31,423 nt of DNA, from positions 1 through 31,423 of the forward strand of contig PEVQ01000190.1 of assembly GCA_002780205.1 (NCBI GenBank). Direction: 5' to 3'. Below the pieces are notes generated by a model, which made no database searches, was not told where the DNA came from, and saw only the letters and a list, made by a program, of their open reading frames with translations. Each line of letters begins with the position of its first letter. Position 1 is the stretch's first letter. The stretch is from Elusimicrobia bacterium CG06_land_8_20_14_3_00_38_11 (GTDB lineage: Bacteria > Elusimicrobiota > UBA8919). Below are positions 23,222 to 31,355 of this stretch, one piece after another. The position numbers and the translations under genes are program-made.

Positions 23222-24369
23222 ATTAAAAATAAAAGTAGAAATGATGAGAGAATCCCCGTTAATCCGCCCATAATGAAAGGCGCTGCGGGTCCGAGTTGTG
23301 TCCACAAAATCCCGGCTAAAAAAGATGCTGGGAAAAGTCCGATTCCGACGATTGTAGCGTGAAGTCCGAGTATGGTTGCTTTTTTATCCGTTGGTGAAAC
23401 ATCAGAAATAAACGCTTTTTCAATACCTTCCGTCAAGCCGATGTAAAGCCCGTAAAGCGCGAATAAAATCCAGATTGAGAGTTTTGCCGAAGCGAACGCA
23501 AATCCGAAATACACCAACCCGTAGAAAAAATATCCCATTACCAGTATTTTTTTTCTGCCTATTTTATCGGAAATAATTCCAGCCGGATAAGACACGAAAG
23601 CATAAACGATGTTATACACTAAATAAAGCAAAATTATGTTTGCCGCGGAAAAACCGAGATTTTTTGAACGCAGAAACAAAAACTGGTTTGAAGAATTTCC
23701 GAGGGTGAACAGCATCGCTATCATTAAAAAATATTTTAATTTTTTATCAAGATACTTAAAACTTTTAAAATTGATTTTTAGTTTTGTGTCTGTTCCGTGT
23801 TTTTGTTCCGTGTCAGTTTTGTGCTTTTCTTTAACGAAAAACAATACCGCAACACCCAGGATTGCCGGAACTACCGACCACAGAAAAACGGTTTTGTAAC
23901 TGCCGTGCCACGCTGTGATGAAAAAGTATGCAAGTAAAACGCCTGATGCTGCGCCGAGGGTGTCCATAGTCCTGTGAAGCCCGAATGCTTTTCCTTTTTT
24001 GCCTTCAGCGGAACTTTCGGCAATCAGAGCGTCACGCGGCGCTGTCCGAACACCCTTTCCAAACCTGTCAAAAATCCGCGCAAAAAGAACATAATGCCAA
24101 GTTGTAGAAATATAAAGCAGAAATTTTCCGATGCCGGAAAAGGAATACCCAAAAATCGCAAACGGTTTTCTTCTTTTTAATTTATCCGAGAAATAACCGG
24201 AAAAAACTTTCAATAATGATGCTAAACTTTCCGCTATGCCCTCAATAAACCCGATAATTGCCGGTGTCGCGCCCAAAGAAGAAAGATAAACGGCAATCAG
24301 CGGATAAACCATTTCCGACGAAACATCCGTCAATAAACTTGTAAGTCCGAGAATAATTATGTTGGACAT
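23218..24369 (-). CDS. Major facilitator superfamily transporter
   Basis: This 383-residue protein has about eleven to twelve TM helices. Typical MFS features are GYFSDKLKRRKPFAIFGY (motif A type loop between TM2 and TM3), FARIFDRFGKGVRTAPRDALIAES in TM4-TM5 and a second motif-A-like loop PAGIISDKIGRKKILVMGY in the C-terminal half. The GKGVRTAPRDALIA segment is characteristic of a group of uncharacterised bacterial permeases. The substrate is unknown. Its 3' end overlaps the converging Mth938 gene by four bases. The central cytoplasmic loop (KHKTDTEQKHGTDTK) is encoded by a short repeat (23781-23824). A divergent promoter pairs it with clpB. Confidence 0.88.
   Translation of the reverse strand: MSNIIILGLTSLLTDVSSEMVYPLIAVYLSSLGATPAIIGFIEGIAESLASLLKVFSGYFSDKLKRRKPFAIFGYSFSGIGKFLLYISTTWHYVLFARIFDRFGKGVRTAPRDALIAESSAEGKKGKAFGLHRTMDTLGAASGVLLAYFFITAWHGSYKTVFLWSVVPAILGVAVLFFVKEKHKTDTEQKHGTDTKLKINFKSFKYLDKKLKYFLMIAMLFTLGNSSNQFLFLRSKNLGFSAANIILLYLVYNIVYAFVSYPAGIISDKIGRKKILVMGYFFYGLVYFGFAFASAKLSIWILFALYGLYIGLTEGIEKAFISDVSPTDKKATILGLHATIVGIGLFPASFLAGILWTQLGPAAPFIMGGLTGILSSFLLLFLI
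23781..23824 (-). repeat. CCGTGT-type repeat in the MFS central loop
   Basis: On the + strand the units read TGTTCCGTGTTTT and TGTTCCGTGTCAG, flanked by GTTTTGTGTC and GTTTTGTGC. On the coding strand they encode alternating KH-TDT-KH-TDT in the hydrophilic loop between helices 6 and 7, a place tolerant of insertions. Confidence 0.75.
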
Positions 24370-24392
24370 AAATTTTGCACACTCTCACTTAA

Positions 24393-24408
24393 TCATTTAG
24401 CTAAATGA
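24393..24408. promoter_or_regulatory. 16-bp perfect palindrome, candidate operator of the MFS gene
   Basis: TCATTTAGCTAAATGA is identical on both strands. It lies about 15 bases downstream of the predicted MFS start site, inside its leader, and about 40 bases upstream of the clpB -35 element. Position and symmetry fit a repressor site for the transporter. It does not match the CIRCE heat-shock operator. Confidence 0.55.
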
Positions 24409-24429
24409 GAAAATGATATTCCAAAAATT

Positions 24430-24458
24430 ATTATATCAAAAATTACTCTTGTTTTCAA
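24430..24458 (-). promoter_or_regulatory. Promoter for the MFS gene
   Basis: On the - strand TTGAAA (24458-24453) is followed after 17 bases by TATAAT (24435-24430), a near-consensus sigma70 promoter. Its -35 hexamer overlaps that of the clpB promoter by two bases. Confidence 0.7.
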
Positions 24459-24477
24459 TCTTTATTTTTTGTAAAAT
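24449..24477 (+). promoter_or_regulatory. Promoter for clpB
   Basis: TTGTTT (24449-24454) and TAAAAT (24472-24477) are 17 bases apart. The -10 ends eight bases before the clpB ATG, so transcription from it would start almost at the start codon and give a leaderless or nearly leaderless message. No CIRCE or sigma32-like sequence was seen. Confidence 0.55.
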
Positions 24478-24485
24478 AAAACAGT

Positions 24486-27071
24486 ATGAATGTTGAAAAA
24501 TTTACCATAAAGATGCAAGAGGCACTTGCTAAATCACAGGCGGTTGCGGAAAAACATCACAACCAGCAGATTACCGATTTACATTTTCTTTTTGCATTAG
24601 TTGAACAAAAAGACGGAACCGTTCCCGCAATTCTTGAGAAACTTTTTGTTGATATTTCGCATCTAAAAAAACAGATTGAGATTGAAATTGAAAATCTACC
24701 AAAGGTTGAAGGTTATGGTCAGATTTATGTATCGCCAGAACTACATAAGATTTTGGAAGAAGCAAAATTAGAGGCGTCAGCATTAAAGGACGAATTCATA
24801 TCAACAGAACACTGCTTCCTTGCGATTTCCGAATCAGGCACAAAATCAAAAGAAATAATTTCAAAATACGGCATAACAAAAGAAAAAACACTAAAAACAC
24901 TTGTAGAAATGAGAGGAAACATGAAAATCACAGACCAGAATCCGGAGGATAAATATCAGGCATTGGAAAAATACACCCGTGATTTAACCGAACTTGCCGG
25001 GAAAGAAAAACTTGATCCCGTTATCGGCAGAGACGACGAAATCCGCAGGGTAATGCAAGTTTTGTCCCGTCGCACGAAAAACAATCCTGTTTTAATCGGC
25101 GAGCCCGGTGTCGGTAAAACGGCCATTGCGGAAGGTCTCGCCCGTCGGATTGTCGCAGGCGATGTTCCGGAAATGCTGAAAAACAAAAAGGTACTTTCAC
25201 TGGATATGGGCGCTCTTATTGCCGGTGCAAAGTTTCGCGGCGAGTTTGAAGACCGCCTGAAAGCGGTTTTGAAAGAAATCGTAGCCGGAGAAGGCGAGAT
25301 AATTCTTTTTATTGACGAAATTCATACGCTTGTCGGTGCCGGCGCCGCCGAGGGCGCAATTGATGCCGCAAACATAATGAAACCGATGCTTGCCCGTGGC
25401 GAATTGCGCTGTATCGGTGCAACCACATTGGCCGAATACAGAAAACACATAGAAAAAGATGCCGCATTGGAGCGAAGATTCCAGCCGGTAATAATTCAGC
25501 CCCCGACGGTAGATGATACAATTGCTATATTGCGCGGTCTCAAAGAACGCTATGAAGTTCATCACGGCGTAAAAATCAAGGACTCTGCGCTTATTGCCGC
25601 AGCGATTTTATCAAACAGGTATATTTCGGACAGATTCTTACCCGATAAAGCGATTGATTTAATCGACGAGGCGGCTTCCCGTTTGAGAATAGAAATTGAC
25701 TCGCTACCGTACGAAATTGACGACCTTGAAAGAAAAATCAGACAACTTGAAATTGAAAAGCAAGGACTTCTTAAAGAAAAATCAAAGACGGAAGAAACGG
25801 ATAAAAAACTTGATGAACTAAAGAAAGAGAGAAAAAAATTTTCCGACCAATGGCAGAAAGAAAAAGAGGTCATTACAAAAATCCGCCGATTAAAACAGGA
25901 AATAGAAGAAACAAAATTAGAAGAACAGCAGGCAGAACGGGTCGGCGATTTGGGAAAAGTTGCGGAACTGCGTTACGGAAAATCGCGCGAATTACAAAAA
26001 CAGTTAAACGATGAAAACAAAAAACTTCAGGATGTGCAAAAAAATACGAAAATGCTAAAAGAAGAAGTTGACGAAGAGGACATCGCCGAGGTCGTTTCCA
26101 AATGGACCGGTATTCCGGTAGCAAAAATGCTTGAGACGGAAACGCAAAAACTTTTAAGAATGGAAGATGAACTGAAAAAACGGGTGGTCGGTCAGGACGA
26201 AGCGATTACTGCAATTTCAAATGCTATCCGTCGGTCAAGAAGCGGGCTTTCGGACCCGAATAGACCAATCGGCTCATTTATATTTTTAGGTCCTACGGGC
26301 GTGGGAAAAACCGAACTTGCCAGGGCTCTTGCCGAGTTTTTATTTAACGATGAAAAAAACATAATACGGATTGATATGTCGGAATACATGGAAAAGCACA
26401 CCGTTTCCCGTCTGGTAGGAGCCCCTCCCGGTTATGTCGGCTACGAGGAAGGCGGGCAACTCACAGAGTCAGTCCGTCGGAAACCGTATTCCGTAATTCT
26501 TTTTGACGAGATAGAAAAAGCCCATCCCGATGTTTTCAACATGCTTCTGCAGATATTAGACGACGGACGACTTACCGACGGACAAGGCAGAACTGTTGAC
26601 TTCAAAAACACTGTAATTATTATGACATCTAATCTCGGAAGCGAACTTTATCAAAAAACCGCTTCACAGGTTTTGGAGTTTATGGAAAAAGATATTAAGG
26701 AAAAACTGCTTTCCGTTCTGAGACAGTATTTCCGCCCCGAATTTTTGAACCGCATTGACGAGATAATTATTTTTCACTACCTTACGCTTGAGCATATCAA
26801 AAAAATCGTGGATTTGCAGATGGAACTTGTGAACCTTCGGCTTTCCGATAGAAAGATTACCGTTGAACTTACCGATAGAGCAAAAGTATTTATTGCCGAC
26901 AGCGGTTTTGACCCCGTTTATGGAGCCCGCCCGTTAAAAAGAACGATTCAGCGTGAAATAGTTGATGGTTTAAGCCGGCAGATTCTGTCGGGTGGAATAA
27001 AAGAAGGTAAAAAAATTATTGTAGACAAGCCGGCAAAATCGGAAAATCTTGAATTCAAAATAAAATCGTAG
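24486..27071 (+). CDS. clpB: ATP-dependent disaggregase ClpB
   Basis: ClpB is the Hsp100 that extracts polypeptides from aggregates together with DnaK. The 861-residue protein has every expected part: N domain (1-145), first AAA+ module with Walker A GEPGVGKT (205-212) and FIDEIHTLVGAG, the coiled-coil middle domain (about 405-525; EIDDLERKIRQLEIEKQGLLKEK), and a second AAA+ module with GPTGVGKT, LFDEIEKAHPDVFN and PEFLNRIDEIIIF. The C-terminal GARPLKRTIQ is also present. The middle domain distinguishes it from ClpA and ClpC. No Shine-Dalgarno sequence precedes the ATG, in keeping with the very short predicted leader. Confidence 0.97.
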   Translation: MNVEKFTIKMQEALAKSQAVAEKHHNQQITDLHFLFALVEQKDGTVPAILEKLFVDISHLKKQIEIEIENLPKVEGYGQIYVSPELHKILEEAKLEASALKDEFISTEHCFLAISESGTKSKEIISKYGITKEKTLKTLVEMRGNMKITDQNPEDKYQALEKYTRDLTELAGKEKLDPVIGRDDEIRRVMQVLSRRTKNNPVLIGEPGVGKTAIAEGLARRIVAGDVPEMLKNKKVLSLDMGALIAGAKFRGEFEDRLKAVLKEIVAGEGEIILFIDEIHTLVGAGAAEGAIDAANIMKPMLARGELRCIGATTLAEYRKHIEKDAALERRFQPVIIQPPTVDDTIAILRGLKERYEVHHGVKIKDSALIAAAILSNRYISDRFLPDKAIDLIDEAASRLRIEIDSLPYEIDDLERKIRQLEIEKQGLLKEKSKTEETDKKLDELKKERKKFSDQWQKEKEVITKIRRLKQEIEETKLEEQQAERVGDLGKVAELRYGKSRELQKQLNDENKKLQDVQKNTKMLKEEVDEEDIAEVVSKWTGIPVAKMLETETQKLLRMEDELKKRVVGQDEAITAISNAIRRSRSGLSDPNRPIGSFIFLGPTGVGKTELARALAEFLFNDEKNIIRIDMSEYMEKHTVSRLVGAPPGYVGYEEGGQLTESVRRKPYSVILFDEIEKAHPDVFNMLLQILDDGRLTDGQGRTVDFKNTVIIMTSNLGSELYQKTASQVLEFMEKDIKEKLLSVLRQYFRPEFLNRIDEIIIFHYLTLEHIKKIVDLQMELVNLRLSDRKITVELTDRAKVFIADSGFDPVYGARPLKRTIQREIVDGLSRQILSGGIKEGKKIIVDKPAKSENLEFKIKS

Positions 27072-27146
27072 ATGGCTGAAAAAATAATTTTAGATTGTTA
27101 TGAAACCGAAAAACAGGCATTTCTATTATTGAGCCAATCAATATAA
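27072..27146 (+). CDS. Possible 24-residue ORF after clpB (uncertain, may be a gene remnant)
   Basis: An ATG directly after the clpB stop opens a frame for MAEKIILDCYETEKQAFLLL and four more residues before TAA. There is no Shine-Dalgarno sequence of its own, but coupling to clpB is possible. The composition looks protein-like, as in the beginning of a longer gene. It could be a truncated gene or chance. Confidence 0.25.
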   Translation: MAEKIILDCYETEKQAFLLLSQSI

Positions 27147-27151
27147 TTTCC

Positions 27152-27180
27152 TTGAAAACCCGCCTAAAAAGTAGTAAAAT
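27152..27180 (+). promoter_or_regulatory. Promoter for the MORN-repeat gene and probably the apbE-rnf operon
   Basis: TTGAAA (27152-27157) and TAAAAT (27175-27180) are separated by 17 bases. The start site would be near 27187, giving a leader of about 48 bases before the ATG at 27235. Confidence 0.6.
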
Positions 27181-27234
27181 AACAACATAAAAGGTTGAAG
27201 AATTATTATCTTCCAAAGACTACACATTATAAAA

Positions 27235-27924
27235 ATGACAAGAAAAAACTGTAGATGGATAATAATATATTTTTTAGCGGTACTCTCGGATATATCTTCG
27301 CTATTTCCTGAAGTGGTGCGAAAAATAACTCAGAACGGGAATATAAAAGAAATTTTTTTCTACAGCGATGGAAAAGAAATAGCGAAAGAAACAATTGATG
27401 AAAAAGGGAATATTCAGAGATCCGGCGTTATTCCCGACGGAATAATCAGGCAATATGATGGCAACGGTCAGTTATTTTTAGAGACAAACTATACAAAAGG
27501 TTCGCAAGAAGGAATTGTCAGATTATATTATGAAACTGGCAAGGTGATGCAAGAGGCAAATTACAAAAACGGTAAGTTAGACGGTAAAACCAGAGATTAT
27601 TATGAAAGCGGAAAATTGAAGGATGAGATAAACTACAAAGACGGAAAATTGGGAGGCACAAGCAAGATGTATTATGAGAGCGGCGAATTATTTTACAAAG
27701 TGAACTACAAAAATAATGAATTAAACGGAACATACAAAACATATTATGAAAACAGGAAATTAAAGGAAAAATCCGATTACAAAAACGGTAAGTTAGACGG
27801 AGTTTGCAGGGAGTATTATGAGAGCGGACAAATAATGTGCAAAGATACCTACAAAAATGGCGAAAGGATAAAAAGTAAAAAATATAATACCAAAGGTGAA
27901 CTTATATCTAATCAAGGCGATTAA
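27235..27924 (+). CDS. Secreted or membrane-anchored protein with MORN_2-type repeats (YwqK-like)
   Basis: The 229-residue protein has an N-terminal hydrophobic segment (about 8-24; WIIIYFLAVLSDISSLF), either a signal peptide or an anchor. From about residue 70 there are seven tandem units of about 23 residues of the form YYESGKLKDEINYKDGKLGG, each with G-x-Y-Y and N-Y-K-N-G positions, as in MORN_2 proteins. These beta-hairpin solenoids occur in bacterial surface and antitoxin-like (YwqK) proteins; no partner toxin is present here. Repeat units are similar at the nucleotide level too, pointing to expansion by duplication. Function unknown. apbE starts 14 bases downstream. Confidence 0.8.
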   Translation: MTRKNCRWIIIYFLAVLSDISSLFPEVVRKITQNGNIKEIFFYSDGKEIAKETIDEKGNIQRSGVIPDGIIRQYDGNGQLFLETNYTKGSQEGIVRLYYETGKVMQEANYKNGKLDGKTRDYYESGKLKDEINYKDGKLGGTSKMYYESGELFYKVNYKNNELNGTYKTYYENRKLKEKSDYKNGKLDGVCREYYESGQIMCKDTYKNGERIKSKKYNTKGELISNQGD

Positions 27925-27938
27925 CGATTAACCGTTTT

Positions 27939-28895
27939 ATGAAAAAAATTATTCTAATTGTTGCAGTTTTTTTATTCGGTTGTTCAGCAGTTAACAAAGA
28001 ATTTGCCGAGAAGAAACTCTTAATGGGGACTGCCGTTGAGATAAAAATTTGGTTTTTTGACGAGGCAATTGCCAAAAAATCAATATCAGACGCTTTTGAT
28101 GAAATTGCCCGGGTAGAAAATATTTTTTCCGTCTATAAGCCCGAATCGGAGATTTCACGACTTAATAAAAGCGGTTTGTCAATCGTTTCGGATGAAGTAA
28201 TTCAACTCATAAAAAAATCAAATTATTTTTCTGAAATATCCGGCGGTGCGTTTGATATAACTGTTTTACCGGTTATCGAGTTGTGGAAAAATTCAAAGAA
28301 AAAAGAGCGATTACCGTCAAAAAAAGAAATTGAGAATGCTATAAAACTTGTCGGTTGGAAAAATATTAGCATTGACGAAAAAAACAAAAAAATTAACTTT
28401 GCAAAAAAAGGAATGAAAATTGACCTCGGCGGGATTGCAAAAGGTTATGCTGTTGACTGTGCAGTTGAGTATCTCAAAAAAAACGGCATAAAAACTGGAA
28501 TGGTAAATGCCGGGGGCGATATAAGATGTTTCGGCAACAAAACATGGAAAATCGCGCTCCAAAATCCGCGGGATAAAAACGATTTTATCACAGTGCTGAA
28601 AATAAAAAACAAAGCAGTTACAACAAGCGGCGATTATGAGAGATATTTTTTTATTGACAAAACCAAAATTTCGCATATAATAAATCCGTTGTCCGGCTAT
28701 TCGGCTGATGAATCGATAAGTTCAACTATCATAGCAGATAGTGCGACAAATGCCGACGCTTTGGCTACGGCGACTTATGTTTTAGGACCAAAAGATGGAC
28801 TTAAACTTATACAATTGTACAAAGTCGCCGAGTGCCTTGTAATTGATAAAGAAAAGAAAATTTATAAAACAACGGGTTTTACGCATTATGAATAA
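27939..28895 (+). CDS. apbE: FAD:protein FMN transferase, lipoprotein
   Basis: ApbE attaches FMN from FAD through a phosphoester to threonine in subunits such as RnfG and RnfD. The 318-residue protein has a lipoprotein signal (LFGC, cysteine 15), so it acts in the periplasm at a membrane. Family motifs are MGTAVEIKIWF, SVYKPESEISRLNKS, GGAFDITVLPVIELW, KIDLGGIAKGYAVD, VNAGGDIRCFG and the metal-site region DSATNADALATATYVLG. Its last codons overlap rnfC by eight bases, so the flavin-transferase is made together with its likely targets. Confidence 0.95.
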   Translation: MKKIILIVAVFLFGCSAVNKEFAEKKLLMGTAVEIKIWFFDEAIAKKSISDAFDEIARVENIFSVYKPESEISRLNKSGLSIVSDEVIQLIKKSNYFSEISGGAFDITVLPVIELWKNSKKKERLPSKKEIENAIKLVGWKNISIDEKNKKINFAKKGMKIDLGGIAKGYAVDCAVEYLKKNGIKTGMVNAGGDIRCFGNKTWKIALQNPRDKNDFITVLKIKNKAVTTSGDYERYFFIDKTKISHIINPLSGYSADESISSTIIADSATNADALATATYVLGPKDGLKLIQLYKVAECLVIDKEKKIYKTTGFTHYE

Positions 28896-30192
28896 TTTCA
28901 TCGGAGGAGTTCACCCTCCCGAATCAAAATTCACATCACAAATACTGACGGAGGAAATACCGCTCCCGAAAAAAGCAGTTGTTCCTTTATCACAACATAC
29001 CGGTTCACCTTCAAAACCCATAGTATCAGTTGGCGACGAAGTCAAAACCGGACAACTCATCGCCGAAGCGACCGGATTTATCTCCGCAAATCTGCACTCC
29101 CCTGTTTCAGGAAAAGTTTCTGGTATTTCCAGCCGTCTTCATCCCTGCGGATATAATTTTGATTCAATAATCATTGAGTCCGACGATAAAGACGAGACGG
29201 TTGAGTTTATTCCGCATAACCCCGAAAAACTTTTTCCTAATGAAATCGTTGAAATTATAAAAAATGCGGGCATTGTCGGGCTCGGCGGTGCTGCATTCCC
29301 AACGCATGTAAAACTTTCACCGCCGAAAGAAAAAAAGATTGACAGCGTGATATTAAACGGATGTGAATGTGAACCCTATTTAACCTGTGACCACAGAGTA
29401 ATGATTGAAGAGACGGAAAAAGTCGTCGGCGGATTGAAACTTATAATGAAAGTTCTTGATGTAAAAAACGGTTTCATCGCAATTGAAGACAATAAAGAGG
29501 ATGCGATAGAAAAGATGGAAGATGGAAGATGGAAGATGGAAGATGTTCAAGTCAAAGTGGTTAAACTTAAAACCAAATATCCGCAGGGTGCGGAAAAACA
29601 ACTGATTAAAGCCGTTTTGAAACGGGAAGTGCCGTCGGGAAAACTTCCGATGGATGTCGGTTGTGTAGTCCAAAATGTCCAAACGGCAAAAGCGATTTAC
29701 GAGGCGGTTTATGAAGGAAAACCGCTTTATGAACGGGTAATTACTGTAGCAGGTTCCGTAAAAAGGCCGGGCAATCTGAAAGTCCGTATCGGGACATCAC
29801 TGTCTGAAATTGTTGATTATTGCGGCGGTTTCGAAGGGGATGTAAAAAAAGTTATTGCCGGCGGGCCTATGATGGGCATTACCCAGTTCACGCTGGATGT
29901 TCCCGTCGTAAAAGGTTTTTCCGGACTGGTTATTCTTACAGAAAAAGAGTCAAAATTTTATGAACCTTCAAATTGCATTCGTTGCGGAAAATGTATAGAT
30001 GTTTGTCCGATGGGACTTGTCCCGACGGTAATTTCACGCATGGTTGAAAAAGAGAGATATAAGGAATTAAAAAATTACAATCCGCTTGATTGTATGGAGT
30101 GCGGGTGCTGCGCCTATGAATGTCCTGCAAAAATTCATCTTGTTCAGAATATAAAATTAGCAAAAACATTAATTCAGCAGAAAAAAATATAG
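28888..30192 (+). CDS. rnfC: Rnf electron transport complex subunit RnfC
   Basis: RnfC is the cytoplasmic NADH-binding, Fe-S-carrying subunit of the ferredoxin:NAD+ oxidoreductase that pumps Na+ or H+. The ATG at 28888, overlapping the apbE stop, gives the family opening NNFIGGVHPPESK; an upstream in-frame start is not needed. Over 434 residues it shows GLGGAAFPTHVKL (NADH/FMN site, about 130-143), ILNGCECEPYLTCDHR, TKYPQGAEKQLIKAVL and two ferredoxin-type clusters: C363, C366, C369, C373 and C402, C405, C408, C412. A heptamer repeat (29514-29541) encodes EKMEDGRWKMED at a variable position. The stop codon overlaps an intergenic repeat. Confidence 0.96.
   Translation: MNNFIGGVHPPESKFTSQILTEEIPLPKKAVVPLSQHTGSPSKPIVSVGDEVKTGQLIAEATGFISANLHSPVSGKVSGISSRLHPCGYNFDSIIIESDDKDETVEFIPHNPEKLFPNEIVEIIKNAGIVGLGGAAFPTHVKLSPPKEKKIDSVILNGCECEPYLTCDHRVMIEETEKVVGGLKLIMKVLDVKNGFIAIEDNKEDAIEKMEDGRWKMEDVQVKVVKLKTKYPQGAEKQLIKAVLKREVPSGKLPMDVGCVVQNVQTAKAIYEAVYEGKPLYERVITVAGSVKRPGNLKVRIGTSLSEIVDYCGGFEGDVKKVIAGGPMMGITQFTLDVPVVKGFSGLVILTEKESKFYEPSNCIRCGKCIDVCPMGLVPTVISRMVEKERYKELKNYNPLDCMECGCCAYECPAKIHLVQNIKLAKTLIQQKKI
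29514..29541 (+). repeat. Heptamer tandem repeat (GATGGAA x4) inside rnfC
   Basis: Four perfect GATGGAA units span 28 bases within rnfC, read in rotating frames as KMEDGRWKMED (residues about 209-219). The reading frame stays open. The position lies between the ECEP-containing core and the KYPQGAEK motif. Confidence 0.95.
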
Positions 30193-30341
30193 CCACAAAA
30201 TCACATAGAAAAAACACAGAAAAAAAATTCAGTGCAATTCTGTGACTATCTATGGGTTCTGTAAAGTAAAAAATGGTAGCCACAGAATGACACAGAAACA
30301 TCACAGAAAAATTCAGTGCAATTCTGTGACTATCTGTGGCT
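30191..30341. repeat. Two tandem AGCCACAGAT-type repeat units between rnfC and rnfD
   Basis: Unit one starts at AGCCACAAAATC (30191) and unit two at AGCCACAGAATG (30278). Both contain ATTCAGTGCAATTCTGTGAC followed by TATCTATGG or TATCTGTGG, and AAAGTAAAA follows each. Unit two ends ATCTGTGGCT (30332-30341), an inverted copy of its start with internal ATTCTGTG/CACAGAAT symmetry. The ends match those of the element at 22076-22205, here without the CACCCTGAG core. The 162-base gap has no ORF, and rnfD follows without a Shine-Dalgarno sequence. Confidence 0.85.
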
Positions 30342-30354
30342 AAAGTAAAAAAAT

Positions 30355-31284
30355 ATGAAATTTACAATTTCACCTGCTCCGCATATTAAATCGCAACAGA
30401 CCGTGAAAAAAATAATGCTGTCTGTTTTTCTGGCGTTGATTCCGTCGGGGATATGGGGTGTTTATAAATTCGGAGTCCATTCGGGCTATGTGATTTTAAT
30501 ATCAGTTTTAAGTTGCGTTTTCTTTGAATTCATTTCGCAAAAATATATTTTTAGAACAAAAATTAAAATTACCGACGGCAGTGCGGCACTTACCGGACTT
30601 TTGCTCGCTTATTGTCTTCCGCCGGATATTGCTTTATGGCAGGTTTGTATCGGTTCATTTTTTGCGATTTTTATAGCAAAGGAATGTTTCGGAGGCATTG
30701 GTTTCAACATTTTTAATCCCGCTCTGATAGGTCGTGCCGTTTTACTTTCTTCGTTTCCGACTGTTATGACAAAATGGCAGATTGATGGAATAACCTCGGC
30801 GACGCCGCTCGGTATTTTGAAAGAAAAACTTGTCCAACAACTGCCTTCATATATGGATTTGTTTGTCGGCAACATCCCGGGTTCTATCGGAGAGGTATCA
30901 AAAATTCTTCTTTTATTGGGAGCGATTTTTCTTTTTTATCGTCGGATAATTTCCTGGAATGTTCCGTTAACATTTGTTTTTACTGTTGCGGTTCTTTCAG
31001 TTCTTTTCAAACAGGATCCCGTTTTTCAGGTTTTGTCAGGCGGCGTAGTTTTAGGCGCATTTTTTATGGCGACCGATTATGTTACCGGTCCGCTGTTTTC
31101 GAAAGGGAAAATTATTTTCGGATTTGGCTGCGGAGTACTGACCGTCTTAATAAGAAATCTCGGTGCATATCCCGAAGGCGTCTGCTACTCAATTTTGATT
31201 ATGAATATACTCGTGCCTTTGATTGACAGATATACCAAACCACGGGTTTTTGGAAGTATAAAATCAATTAAAAATGCAAAATGA
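30355..31284 (+). CDS. rnfD: Rnf electron transport complex subunit RnfD
   Basis: RnfD is a polytopic subunit forming part of the ion and electron path across the inner membrane. The 309-residue product has about nine to ten hydrophobic segments. Signatures are SPAPHIKSQQTVKKIM at the start, KITDGSAALTGLLLAYCLPP, ECFGGIGFNIFNPALIGR, ITSATPLG with T150 as the likely covalent FMN site, and FFMATDYVTGPLF. ApbE encoded upstream would attach that FMN. The gene follows rnfC across a repeat-filled gap; rnfG, E, A and B are expected to the right, outside the window. Confidence 0.95.
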   Translation: MKFTISPAPHIKSQQTVKKIMLSVFLALIPSGIWGVYKFGVHSGYVILISVLSCVFFEFISQKYIFRTKIKITDGSAALTGLLLAYCLPPDIALWQVCIGSFFAIFIAKECFGGIGFNIFNPALIGRAVLLSSFPTVMTKWQIDGITSATPLGILKEKLVQQLPSYMDLFVGNIPGSIGEVSKILLLLGAIFLFYRRIISWNVPLTFVFTVAVLSVLFKQDPVFQVLSGGVVLGAFFMATDYVTGPLFSKGKIIFGFGCGVLTVLIRNLGAYPEGVCYSILIMNILVPLIDRYTKPRVFGSIKSIKNAK

Positions 31285-31350
31285 AAAATTAAAAATTATG
31301 GATTTTCAATTTATCAAAACATTTTTAACTTTTAATTTTTAACTTTTACT
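31284..31350. repeat. Heptad repeats of inverted sense in the spacer after rnfD
   Basis: AAAAATT occurs twice (31284-31297). Downstream, 31323-31350 reads as four seven-base units TTTTAAC, TTTTAAT, TTTTAAC, TTTTACT. The two halves are broadly complementary and could fold into an AT hairpin. The second half resembles the heptads in the MBL gene's signal peptide. Confidence 0.7.
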
Positions 31351-31355
31351 AACAA

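Noticed and set aside
24370..24485. CIRCE or sigma32 heat-shock element before clpB
   Set aside because: The TTAGCACTC-N9-GAGTGCTAA pattern is absent; the palindrome present has different sequence and no spacer.
25197..25873. Long - strand open frames within clpB
   Set aside because: They lie opposite the conserved AAA+ module and coiled-coil, whose codon bias creates open antisense frames. No promoter or family signature is present.
28843..28887. Upstream extension of RnfC by 15 residues
   Set aside because: The conserved FIGGVHPP opening starts at residue 4 of the ATG at 28888, and the extension is only apbE coding sequence read in another frame.
30191..30341. CRISPR-like array between rnfC and rnfD
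   Set aside because: There are only two units, they adjoin with no distinct spacers, and no cas genes are nearby; the symmetry is that of small inverted repeats.
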